Assembly: GCF_021432765.1 (NCBI RefSeq)
Contig: NZ_CP058908.1
Coordinates: 1,256,001 to 1,320,000, forward strand
Direction: 5' to 3'
DNA length: 64,000 nucleotides
Source of the DNA: Pseudomonas phenolilytica
GTDB taxonomy: Bacteria; Pseudomonadota; Gammaproteobacteria; Pseudomonadales; Pseudomonadaceae
Both the position numbers and the translations under genes were made by a program. The notes under the pieces were generated by a model. The model saw nothing but the letters and a program-made list of their open reading frames with translations. It was not told the DNA's origin and made no database searches. Shown piece by piece: positions 27,001 through 35,187 of the stretch. Each line of letters opens with the position of its first letter. Position 1 is the first letter of the stretch.

Positions 27001-28416
27001 GTGATCAAGAAGCTGCTGATCGCCAACCGCGGGGAAATTGCGGTGCGCATCGTGCGTGCCTGTGCCGAAATGGGCGTCCGCTCGGTGGCGGTGTTCTCCG
27101 AGGCCGACCGCCATGCGCTGCACGTCAAGCGCGCCGACGAGGCGCATTTCATCGGCGAAGACCCGCTGGCCGGCTACCTGAACCCGCGCAAGCTGGTGAA
27201 CCTGGCGGTGGAAACCGGCTGCGATGCCCTGCATCCGGGCTACGGCTTCCTCTCCGAGAATGCCGAACTGGCGGAAATCTGCGCCGAGCGTGGCATCCGC
27301 TTCGTCGGTCCGAGCGCCGAGGTCATCCGCCGCATGGGCGACAAGACCGAAGCGCGGCGCAGCATGATCAAGGCTGGCGTGCCGGTCACGCCAGGCACCG
27401 AAGGCAACGTCGCCGACCTCGCCGAGGCGCTGCGCGAAGCTGAGCGCATCGGCTACCCGGTGATGCTCAAGGCCACCTCCGGCGGGGGCGGCCGCGGTAT
27501 CCGTCGCTGCAACACGCGCGCCGAGCTGGAAGCGGCCTACCCGCGCGTCATTTCCGAGGCGACCAAGGCCTTCGGCAGTGCCGAGGTGTTCCTCGAGAAA
27601 TGCATCGTCGAGCCCAAGCATATCGAGGCGCAGGTGCTGGCCGACTCCTTCGGCAACACCGTGCACCTGTTCGAGCGCGACTGCTCGATCCAGCGGCGCA
27701 ACCAGAAACTCATCGAGATCGCGCCCAGCCCGCAGCTGACCCCGGAGCAGCGCGCCTACATCGGCGATCTGGCGGTGAAGGCGGCCAAGGCGGTGGGCTA
27801 CGAGAACGCCGGCACCGTGGAGTTCCTGCTCGCCGATGGCGAGGTGTACTTCATGGAGATGAACACCCGCGTGCAGGTGGAACACACCATCACCGAGGAA
27901 ATCACCGGCATCGACATCGTGCGCGAGCAGATCCGCATCGCCTCCGGCCAGCCGCTGTCGGTCAAGCAGGAAGACATCCAGTACCGCGGCTACGCGCTGC
28001 AGTTCCGCATCAACGCCGAGGACCCGCGCAACAACTTCCTGCCGTGCTTCGGCAAGATCACCCGCTACTACGCCCCCGGCGGCCCCGGCGTGCGCACCGA
28101 CACGGCGATCTACACCGGCTACACCATCCCGCCGTATTACGACTCCATGTGCCTGAAGCTGGTGGTCTGGGCGCTGACCTGGGAAGAGGCGCTGGCGCGT
28201 GGCTCGCGTGCACTGGACGACATGCGTGTGCAGGGCGTGAAGACCACCGCCACCTACTACCAGCAGATCCTGGCCAACCCGGATTTCCGCAGCGGCCAGT
28301 TCAACACCAGCTTCGTCGATAACCACCCGGAGCTGCTGCACTACTCGATCAAACGCAAGCCGGGCGAACTGGCCCTGGCCATCGCCGCTGCCATTGCCGC
28401 CCACGCAGGCCTGTGA
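27001..28416 (+). CDS. pycA: Pyruvate carboxylase subunit A (biotin carboxylase)
   Basis: 471 residues. ATP-grasp biotin carboxylase that carboxylates biotin with bicarbonate and ATP for the partner subunit. Seen: KKLLIANRGEIAVRI, the glycine-rich ATP loop KATSGGGGRGIR, HIEAQVLAD, and EMNTRVQVEHTITE with the metal and catalytic residues. It resembles AccC, but the adjacent pycB and LysR genes mark it as the pyruvate carboxylase partner (PA5436 type). GAGGAAG lies 6 bases before GTG 27001. It is separated from pycB by 10 bases. Confidence 0.93.
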   Translation: MIKKLLIANRGEIAVRIVRACAEMGVRSVAVFSEADRHALHVKRADEAHFIGEDPLAGYLNPRKLVNLAVETGCDALHPGYGFLSENAELAEICAERGIRFVGPSAEVIRRMGDKTEARRSMIKAGVPVTPGTEGNVADLAEALREAERIGYPVMLKATSGGGGRGIRRCNTRAELEAAYPRVISEATKAFGSAEVFLEKCIVEPKHIEAQVLADSFGNTVHLFERDCSIQRRNQKLIEIAPSPQLTPEQRAYIGDLAVKAAKAVGYENAGTVEFLLADGEVYFMEMNTRVQVEHTITEEITGIDIVREQIRIASGQPLSVKQEDIQYRGYALQFRINAEDPRNNFLPCFGKITRYYAPGGPGVRTDTAIYTGYTIPPYYDSMCLKLVVWALTWEEALARGSRALDDMRVQGVKTTATYYQQILANPDFRSGQFNTSFVDNHPELLHYSIKRKPGELALAIAAAIAAHAGL

Positions 28417-28426
28417 GGAACGACCC

Positions 28427-30238
28427 ATGACTGCTCAGAAGAAAATCAGCGTTACCGACACCATCCTGCGTGACGCCCACCAGTCGCTGCTGGCGACCCG
28501 CATGCGCACCGAAGACATGCTGCCGATCTGCGACAAGCTCGACCGCGTCGGCTACTGGTCGCTGGAAGTCTGGGGCGGCGCCACGTTCGACGCCTGCGTG
28601 CGCTTCCTCAAGGAAGACCCGTGGGAGCGTCTGCGCCAGCTCAAGGCCGCGCTGCCCAATACCCGCCTGCAGATGCTGCTGCGCGGGCAGAACCTGCTCG
28701 GCTACCGCCACTACAGCGACGACGTGGTCGAAGCCTTCGTCGCCAAGGCGGCGGAGAACGGCATCGACGTGTTCCGCATCTTCGATGCGATGAACGACGT
28801 GCGTAACCTGGAGACCGCCATCCGTGCGGTGAAGAAGGCCGGCAAGCACGCCCAGGGCACCATCGCCTACACCACCAGCCCCGTGCACACCATCGACGCC
28901 TTCGTCGAGCAGGCGCGCAAGATGGCGGCGATGGGCATCGACTCCATCGCCATCAAGGATATGGCCGGCCTGCTCACGCCGTACGCCACCGGCGCGCTGG
29001 TCAAGGCGCTGAAGCAAGCGCTGCCGCAGCTGGACGTGGTGGTGCACTCGCACGACACCGCAGGTGTCGCCAGCATGTGCCAGCTCAAGGCCGTGGAGAA
29101 CGGCGCCGACCGCATCGACACTGCGATCTCGTCGATGGCCTGGGGCACCAGCCACCCGGGCACCGAGTCGATGGTCGCCGCGCTGCGCGACACGCCGTAC
29201 GACACCGGCCTGGATCTGGAGCTGCTGCAGGAGATCGGCCTGTACTTCTACGCGGTGCGCAAGAAGTACCACCAGTTCGAGAGCGAATTCACCGGCGTCG
29301 ACACCCGCGTGCAGGTCAACCAGGTGCCCGGCGGGATGATTTCCAACCTCGCCAACCAGCTCAAGGAGCAGGGCGCGCTGCATCGCATGGATGAAGTGCT
29401 GGCCGAGATTCCGAAGGTGCGCAAGGACCTCGGCTACCCGCCGCTGGTCACGCCGACCTCGCAGATCGTCGGCACCCAGGCGTTCTTCAACGTGCTCGCC
29501 GGCGAGCGCTACAAGACCATTACCAACGAGGTGAAGCTCTACTTGCAGGGCCGCTACGGCCAGGCTCCGGCGCCGGTATGCGAGCGCCTGCGCTTCATGG
29601 CCATCGGCAGCGAGGAGGTCATCGAGTGCCGCCCGGCCGATCTGATCGCACCCGAGCTGGACAAGCTGCGCAAGGAAGTCGGCGCGCTGGCCAAGAGCGA
29701 GGAGGACGTGCTGACCTACGCCATGTTCCCGGACATCGGCCGCAAGTTCCTCGAGGAGCGCGAAGCCGGCGCCCTGCAGCCCGAAGCGCTGCTGCCGATC
29801 CCGGGCACCACCGCCAACGTCGCCCAGGAGGGCGTGCCGACCGAGTTCGTCATCGACGTGCACGGCGAAACCTACCGCGTCGACATCACCGGCGTCGGCG
29901 TCAAGGCCGAAGGCAAGCGCCACTTCTATCTGTCCATCGACGGCATGCCGGAAGAAGTGGTGTTCGAGGCGCTCAACGAGTTCGTCGGCGGTGGCAGCAG
30001 CGGGCGCAAGCAGGCCAGCGCGCCGGGCGACGTTAGCACCACCATGCCGGGCAATGTGGTCGACGTGCTGGTCAAGGTCGGCGATGTAGTCAAAGCCGGT
30101 CAACCGGTGCTGGTCAGCGAGGCGATGAAGATGGAGACCGAAATCCAGGCGCCGATCGCCGGCACCGTGAAGGCGGTGCACGTCGCCAAAGGTGACCGCG
30201 TGAACCCGGGCGAAGTCTTGATTGAAATCGAGGCCTGA
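28427..30238 (+). CDS. pycB: Pyruvate carboxylase subunit B (carboxyltransferase and biotin carrier)
   Basis: 603 residues. The N-terminal carboxyltransferase TIM barrel (about 1-300; TDTILRDAHQSLLATRMRTEDM, with metal ligands including the HSHDTAG histidines) is followed by the conserved carboxylase domain. A C-terminal biotinyl domain (about 525-603) has the biotin-acceptor K568 in EAMKMETE. With PycA it makes oxaloacetate from pyruvate to refill the TCA cycle. The sequence alone would also fit an oxaloacetate decarboxylase alpha chain, but no beta or gamma membrane subunits are present and pycA is directly upstream. GAGGAA precedes ATG 28427. Terminator at 30261. Confidence 0.93.
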   Translation: MTAQKKISVTDTILRDAHQSLLATRMRTEDMLPICDKLDRVGYWSLEVWGGATFDACVRFLKEDPWERLRQLKAALPNTRLQMLLRGQNLLGYRHYSDDVVEAFVAKAAENGIDVFRIFDAMNDVRNLETAIRAVKKAGKHAQGTIAYTTSPVHTIDAFVEQARKMAAMGIDSIAIKDMAGLLTPYATGALVKALKQALPQLDVVVHSHDTAGVASMCQLKAVENGADRIDTAISSMAWGTSHPGTESMVAALRDTPYDTGLDLELLQEIGLYFYAVRKKYHQFESEFTGVDTRVQVNQVPGGMISNLANQLKEQGALHRMDEVLAEIPKVRKDLGYPPLVTPTSQIVGTQAFFNVLAGERYKTITNEVKLYLQGRYGQAPAPVCERLRFMAIGSEEVIECRPADLIAPELDKLRKEVGALAKSEEDVLTYAMFPDIGRKFLEEREAGALQPEALLPIPGTTANVAQEGVPTEFVIDVHGETYRVDITGVGVKAEGKRHFYLSIDGMPEEVVFEALNEFVGGGSSGRKQASAPGDVSTTMPGNVVDVLVKVGDVVKAGQPVLVSEAMKMETEIQAPIAGTVKAVHVAKGDRVNPGEVLIEIEA

Positions 30239-30260
30239 TAGCGCGTGTCGTAACGGATCA

Positions 30261-30286
30261 GGGAGCCCGCGCGGCTCCCTTTTTTT
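30261..30286 (+). terminator. Terminator of pycAB
   Basis: GGGAGCC-CGCGC-GGCTCCC followed by seven T residues, 22 bases after the pycB stop. Confidence 0.92.
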
Positions 30287-30346
30287 CAGCCGCGGATGGC
30301 GACCAGGGACGGTGCTCGGATTCCAATCCTCTGCCAGGAGTAACAA

Positions 30347-31288
30347 ATGGGTATCGACCCCGTCGTATTGTTCTTCGTCTTCGGCCTGTTCGCCGGGCTG
30401 CTCAAGAGCGAACTGAAGCTGCCACCGGCGCTGTACGACACGCTGTCCATCGTGCTGTTGCTGGCCATCGGCTTGCACGGCGGCGTCGAGCTGGCCGAAC
30501 AGGCCAGCGCCGCGCTGCTCGGCCAGTCGCTGTTGGTGCTGGCGTTGGGCATGCTGCTGCCGGTGCTGGCGTTCGGCCTGTTGCGCGGCCTGCGCTTCGA
30601 CCGCATCAATGCCGCCGCGGTCGCCGCGCACTACGGCTCGGTCAGTGCCGGCACCTTCGCCGTGGTGGTGGCCTATCTGGCGGCGCGCCAGGTGGCGTTC
30701 GAGAGCTACATGCCGTTGTTCGTGGCGATCCTCGAGATTCCGGCGATCCTGGTCGGCATCCTGCTGGCCAAGGGCGTGTCGCGCGAGACGCAGTGGAAGG
30801 AGCTGGGCCGCGAGATCTTCCTCGGCAAGAGCATCATGTTGCTGCTGGGCGGTCTGCTGATCGGCGCGATCGCCGGCAAGGAGGCGATCAAGCCGCTGGA
30901 GCCGCTGTACACCAGCATGTTCAAGCCCGTGCTGGCGTTCTTCCTGCTGGAGATGGGGCTGATCGCTTCCGGCCAGCTCGCTTCGCTCAAGCGCTACGGC
31001 ATCAAGCTCGCCGCGTTCGCGCTGAGCATGCCGCTGCTCGGTGCGCTGATCGGCGCCCTGCTGGCGCGCTTCATGGGGCTGTCGTTGGGCGGCACGGCGA
31101 TGCTCGCCACGCTGTCGGCGAGCGCCTCGTACATCGCAGTGCCGGCGGCGATGCGCCTGGCGGTGCCGGAGGCCAATCCGTCGTTATCGCTGACCGCCTC
31201 GCTGGGCATCACCTTTCCCTTCAACATCCTGCTCGGCATACCGCTCTATCTGGCGCTCGCCGAGCGACTGATCGCCTGGGGACTCTGA
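30347..31288 (+). CDS. sbtA: SbtA-like sodium-dependent bicarbonate permease
   Basis: 313 residues, nearly all membrane-embedded (about 10 helices in two inverted halves). The sequence FFVFGLFAGLLKSELKLP, with AIGLHGGVEL and AAHYGSVSAGTFAV in the first half and SASASYIAVPAAMR in the second, is the SbtA (DUF897) family: high-affinity Na+/HCO3- symporters known from cyanobacteria. AGGAG precedes ATG 30347. The next gene, a PII-like protein, starts two bases after its stop, as in cyanobacterial sbtAB. The substrate is inferred from family and neighbours. Confidence 0.87.
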   Translation: MGIDPVVLFFVFGLFAGLLKSELKLPPALYDTLSIVLLLAIGLHGGVELAEQASAALLGQSLLVLALGMLLPVLAFGLLRGLRFDRINAAAVAAHYGSVSAGTFAVVVAYLAARQVAFESYMPLFVAILEIPAILVGILLAKGVSRETQWKELGREIFLGKSIMLLLGGLLIGAIAGKEAIKPLEPLYTSMFKPVLAFFLLEMGLIASGQLASLKRYGIKLAAFALSMPLLGALIGALLARFMGLSLGGTAMLATLSASASYIAVPAAMRLAVPEANPSLSLTASLGITFPFNILLGIPLYLALAERLIAWGL

Positions 31289-31289
31289 G

Positions 31290-31592
31290 ATGAACGCACA
31301 TACCCGCACGCTGCTCACGGTGATCTGCGAAGCCGCGCTGGAGCACAAGCTGGAAGCCGACCTGCAGGCGCTCGGCGCGCCCGGCTGGACCCTGTCCGAC
31401 GCACGTGGCAGCGGCAGCCGTGGCGTACGCAACGCCGAGTGGAACACCGACGGCAACATCCGCCTGGAAGTCATCTGCAGTCGCGAGATCGCCGAGCGCA
31501 TCGCCGAACACCTGCAGGCCCGTTATTACGAACACTTCGCGATGGTCTGCTACCTCGCCGAAGTACAAGTGCTGCGCCCGGAGAAATTCTGA
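31290..31592 (+). CDS. sbtB: PII-like regulator of the bicarbonate permease (SbtB-like)
   Basis: 100 residues with the ferredoxin-like PII fold: a short first strand LLTVICEAALEHKLEADLQALGA, a variable T-loop region rich in Gly and Ser (DARGSGSRGVRN), then IRLEVICSREIAERIAEHLQ and a final strand. In cyanobacteria SbtB senses adenine nucleotides such as cAMP and AMP and gates SbtA; the same role is proposed here. It lacks the C-terminal redox-sensitive extension seen in some SbtB proteins. It is tightly coupled to sbtA. Confidence 0.8.
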   Translation: MNAHTRTLLTVICEAALEHKLEADLQALGAPGWTLSDARGSGSRGVRNAEWNTDGNIRLEVICSREIAERIAEHLQARYYEHFAMVCYLAEVQVLRPEKF

Positions 31593-31623
31593 AGCGCGCC
31601 AACACACCTTGCGAGAGTCGAAC

Positions 31624-32322
31624 ATGAGCAATCAGCAACGCAACGAAAGTGCCCAGGAGGCGCTCGATCACATCATCGGTGGGGTCAAGCGCTTTCGCGA
31701 GGAGATCTATCCCCAGCAGCGCGAGCTGTTCGAGAAGCTCGCCTTCGAGCAGAAGCCGCGAGCGATGTTCATCACCTGCGCCGACTCGCGGATCATTCCC
31801 GAGCTGATCACCCAGAGCTCGCCGGGCGACCTGTTCGTCACCCGCAACGTCGGCAATGTGGTGCCGCCCTACGGGCAGATGCTCGGCGGCGTCTCCACCG
31901 CGATCGAGTTCGCCGTGGTGGCGCTTGGCGTGCAGCACATCATCATCTGCGGGCATTCGGACTGCGGCGCGATGAAGGCGGTGCTCGACCCGGCGCCGCT
32001 GCAGCGCATGCCCACGGTGAAAGCCTGGCTGCGCCACGCCGAGGTCGCCCGGCATGTGGTGGAAGAGAATTGCGGCTGCGCCAACGAGCACACCCTGGGC
32101 ATCCTCACCGAGGAAAACGTGGTCGCCCAGCTCGACCACCTGCGCACCCACCCGTCGGTCGCCGCACGCCTGGCCAGCGGCCAGCTGTTCATCCACGGCT
32201 GGGTTTACAACATCGGCACCAGCGAGATCCGTGCCTACGATGCGCAGTCCGGCGCCTTCCGCCTGATCGGCGACGGCCCGCTGCCGATGGCCACGCCGCG
32301 GGCGCGCTATCTGGCGGAGTGA
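31624..32322 (+). CDS. Beta-class carbonic anhydrase
   Basis: 232 residues. Interconverts CO2 and bicarbonate with a zinc ion held by Cys-His-Cys and an Asp: ITCADSRI and CGHSDCGAM are the two ligand motifs. The fold is canonical and the protein has no signal, so it is cytoplasmic. It lies 31 bases after the PII-like gene. Bicarbonate import plus a carbonic anhydrase directly downstream of pycAB suggests a role in setting bicarbonate supply for carboxylation, or in recovering CO2. The ATG 31624 ribosome-binding site is weak. Confidence 0.93.
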   Translation: MSNQQRNESAQEALDHIIGGVKRFREEIYPQQRELFEKLAFEQKPRAMFITCADSRIIPELITQSSPGDLFVTRNVGNVVPPYGQMLGGVSTAIEFAVVALGVQHIIICGHSDCGAMKAVLDPAPLQRMPTVKAWLRHAEVARHVVEENCGCANEHTLGILTEENVVAQLDHLRTHPSVAARLASGQLFIHGWVYNIGTSEIRAYDAQSGAFRLIGDGPLPMATPRARYLAE

Positions 32323-32349
32323 GCCGGATCCGATCGAGAAATTTGCTGG

Positions 32350-32375
32350 AAAAGCGCAACGGCTAGCGCGTTTTT
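32350..32375 (+). terminator. Weak possible terminator after the carbonic anhydrase gene
   Basis: AAAAGCGC and GCGCG arms with an 8-base loop, followed by TTTTT. The stem is short and one base is bulged. Confidence 0.35.
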
Positions 32376-32487
32376 CATTGCAGTTACCGATAACACGGCG
32401 CAGTTCAGGCAACTTTTTCGACGCACGCTGTCTTAGAGGCCAGTGAGGAAAGCGGCTCCGGTCGCCCCTCGGCCAAGGACAGACAGC

Positions 32488-35187
32488 GTGACACACTCCC
32501 TCGAATCGATCGGGTCCGTGCTGGACCCGGCAGCGCCCGTGCGCGACTCGACCGCCACCGCGCCGACGCTCTATCGTGCACTGGCACGTCTGGCCGCTGC
32601 CGCTCCGCGGCGGCCGGCACTGCTCGCCACGCGCTTCGCCCCGCTGGATCGCGGCGCCCTGTGCGATCAGCTCGACGGCATCCGCCGCCAGCTGCGCCAG
32701 GCCGGTCTCGGTCGTGAGGCGAAGATCGGCGTGATGATCCCCGACGCCGCCCAGGCGGCCGTCGGCATCCTCGGCGTTGCCTGTTCGGCGGTCGCCGTGC
32801 CGCTCGATCCGCGCCTCGGGCCGGCCGAGCTGGACCAGTTCCTCGAACAGCTGCCGCTCGATGCGCTGCTGATCATCGACGGCGGCCCCGATGCCGGCTA
32901 TCGCGCCGCGCACCGGCACGACCTGCCGCTGATCATCGCCGAGCCCGCCGAAGACGGCAGCGCCGGCCTGCTGCTGCGCGCCACGGCCGCGGCCGTTCCG
33001 GCGCCCGATGCCGAGCCGGAAGCGGACGCGCCGGCGTTCATCCTGCGCAGCTCCGGCACCACCGCGCGGCCCAAGCTGATTCCGTTCAGCCATCGCAACA
33101 TGCTCGCCGCCGCGCAGAACTGGCAGCGCTGGTTCCGCCTGAATGCCGAGGACCGCTGCCTGTGCGTCTCGGCGCCGTACTACTCGCACGGGCTCAAGGT
33201 GACCATCCTTACCCCGCTGCTCGGTGGCGGCAGCGTGGCGTTCCCGCTCAGCCCGGCGACCGTGGACCTGCACGAGTGGTTCGAGACGCTCCAGCCGAGC
33301 TGGTATTCCGCCGGCCCAGCACTGCACCGCGCGGTGCTCGAAGCCACCCACAGCCGCCCCGAGGCCTTCGCCCGGCATCGTCTGCGCTTTGCCTCCTCGG
33401 GTGGGGCGCCGTTACAGCAGGAGATCATCGACGGCCTGCAGGCGGTGCTGGGCATGCCGCTGCTCGAACACTACGGCTCCAGCGAGGCCGCGCAGGTTGC
33501 GGTGAACACGCCGTTTCCCGGCGAGCACAAGGCCGGCACGGTCGGCCGGCCGCTACCGGGCACCGTGCGCATCGTCGATGACGCGGGCACGCCGGTCGCG
33601 GCCGGCGAACGCGGCGAGGTGCTGCTCCGCGGACCGACGCTGATGTCCGGCTATCTCGGCGACCCGGCGCTGAACCAGGCGGCCTTTCACGATGGCTGGT
33701 TCCACACCGGCGATCTGGGCAGCTTCGATGCCGATGGCTTTCTGCGCCTGCATGGACGCCTGCGCGAGGTGATCAACCGCGGCGGCGAGAAGGTCAGCCT
33801 GCAGGAGGTCGACGATGCACTGCTGCGCCACCCGGCGGTGGCCGAGGCCGCGGCGTTCGCCGTGCCGCATCCGCGTCTCGGTCAGGACGTGGCCGCCGCG
33901 GTGGTGCTGCGGCCGGGCATGCAGGTGGAGGCGGAGGCGCTGCGCGAGTATCTGCGTGGCGAACTGGTGTACTTCAAGGTGCCGCGGCGCATCCAGCTGC
34001 TCGACGAACTGCCGCGCGGGTTGACCGGCAAGGTGCTGCGTCACCGCTTGAGCGATGCGCTGCTGGCGATGCGCGCCGCCCAGGCGCGCGCGGGCGCCAC
34101 CACTGCGGATGCGCTGCTGACGCCGTTGGAGCGCGATGTGCTGGGCGTCTGGCGGCGCCTGCTGAAGACCGATGCGGTCGGCCCGGACGACAACTTCTTC
34201 GACTGCGGCGGCGATTCGCTGCTCGCCACCGAGATGCTCGCCGAACTCGAACAGCTGCTCGGGCGCATGATTCCCGAGACGGTGCTGGTCGAGGAGAGCG
34301 CGCGCAAGCTCGCCGCGCGCCTGCAGGACCTTGCCGGGCAGGTGATCCCGGTGATCGAGTTCAATCAGGACCCGCAACGCACGCCGCTGTTCTGGTTCCA
34401 CGGCGACTTCGCCCAGGGCGGCTACTACATCCGCCGTCTGGCCAAGCTGCTCGGCGCGCGGCAACCGCTGATCGCCATCGCCCCGCACGGCCTGGACAAC
34501 GAGCCGATTCCGGCGTCGGTCGAGCAGATGGCGCGTGCGCGGCTGCCGCTGATCCTCGAACGCCAGACGCGTGGTCCGTACCGCATCGGCGGCTACTGCA
34601 ACGGTGCGCTGGTGGCGTTCGAAACCGCGCGCCTGCTGATCGAGGCCGGCGAAGAGGTGGAGATCGTCGCGCTGATCGACCCGCCGACGGCCAACGTGCG
34701 GCCCTGGTCGCGCGTCATCCTGCGCAGCGCCGACGCGTTGCTGTCGGAAACGCTGCTGGCGCGCACCTACGAGGCGCTGAGCCGCTTCGGCGAGACCAGC
34801 AAATGGCCCTATCCCAAGCGCATCGCCAACCTGCTGCACAAGCTCGGCGGGCGTCTGCTGCGCCGCGCCAGCGCGGAGGCCGCGCCGACGGCGCGGGATC
34901 TGGAGGTGCGTGAACGCTTCCAGCGTTACTCGCTGGCGATGGCGCGCTACCTGCCCGGGCGGCTGGCGGCGCCGGTGGTGTACTTCTCGGCCGATTACAC
35001 CAGCCACGCGTGGCGCAACATGGGCATCCGCTTCGAGAGTTACGACGTACTGGGCGGCCATCACCGCTGCGTGAAGGACTACACCGCCTCGATCGCCACG
35101 CCGCTACGCGCCCTGCTGGAGCAGGCCGAGCCCGGCCCGCTGGTTTCCCTTACCGAGTCCCCCGACCATGATCGTACCGTGCACTGA
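32488..35187 (+). CDS. NRPS-like adenylation-carrier-thioesterase protein
   Basis: 899 residues with three domains. The adenylation domain (about 25-530) has a P-loop RSSGTTARPK near 188, EHYGSSEA near 328, HTGDLG near 407, GRLREVINRGGEKVS, and K514 in GLTGKVLR. The carrier protein (about 545-615) has phosphopantetheine serine S577 in FFDCGGDSL. The type I thioesterase (about 630-890) has nucleophile C704 in GYCNG instead of the usual serine, with probable acid D731 and base H858 or H859. There is no condensation domain, so it should activate one acid, tether it and release it by hydrolysis, transfer or self-condensation. GTG 32488 follows AAGGA at 8 bases. It overlaps the 3-dehydroshikimate dehydratase gene by 20 bases, so an aromatic acid such as protocatechuate is a likely substrate. 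A-T-TE proteins of this layout make dimers in ralfuranone- and atromentin-type pathways. The product is unknown. Confidence 0.87.
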   Translation: MTHSLESIGSVLDPAAPVRDSTATAPTLYRALARLAAAAPRRPALLATRFAPLDRGALCDQLDGIRRQLRQAGLGREAKIGVMIPDAAQAAVGILGVACSAVAVPLDPRLGPAELDQFLEQLPLDALLIIDGGPDAGYRAAHRHDLPLIIAEPAEDGSAGLLLRATAAAVPAPDAEPEADAPAFILRSSGTTARPKLIPFSHRNMLAAAQNWQRWFRLNAEDRCLCVSAPYYSHGLKVTILTPLLGGGSVAFPLSPATVDLHEWFETLQPSWYSAGPALHRAVLEATHSRPEAFARHRLRFASSGGAPLQQEIIDGLQAVLGMPLLEHYGSSEAAQVAVNTPFPGEHKAGTVGRPLPGTVRIVDDAGTPVAAGERGEVLLRGPTLMSGYLGDPALNQAAFHDGWFHTGDLGSFDADGFLRLHGRLREVINRGGEKVSLQEVDDALLRHPAVAEAAAFAVPHPRLGQDVAAAVVLRPGMQVEAEALREYLRGELVYFKVPRRIQLLDELPRGLTGKVLRHRLSDALLAMRAAQARAGATTADALLTPLERDVLGVWRRLLKTDAVGPDDNFFDCGGDSLLATEMLAELEQLLGRMIPETVLVEESARKLAARLQDLAGQVIPVIEFNQDPQRTPLFWFHGDFAQGGYYIRRLAKLLGARQPLIAIAPHGLDNEPIPASVEQMARARLPLILERQTRGPYRIGGYCNGALVAFETARLLIEAGEEVEIVALIDPPTANVRPWSRVILRSADALLSETLLARTYEALSRFGETSKWPYPKRIANLLHKLGGRLLRRASAEAAPTARDLEVRERFQRYSLAMARYLPGRLAAPVVYFSADYTSHAWRNMGIRFESYDVLGGHHRCVKDYTASIATPLRALLEQAEPGPLVSLTESPDHDRTVH

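Noticed and set aside
28349..30631. 760-codon leftward frame opposite pycB
   Set aside because: Antisense to a well-supported gene and crosses its terminator.
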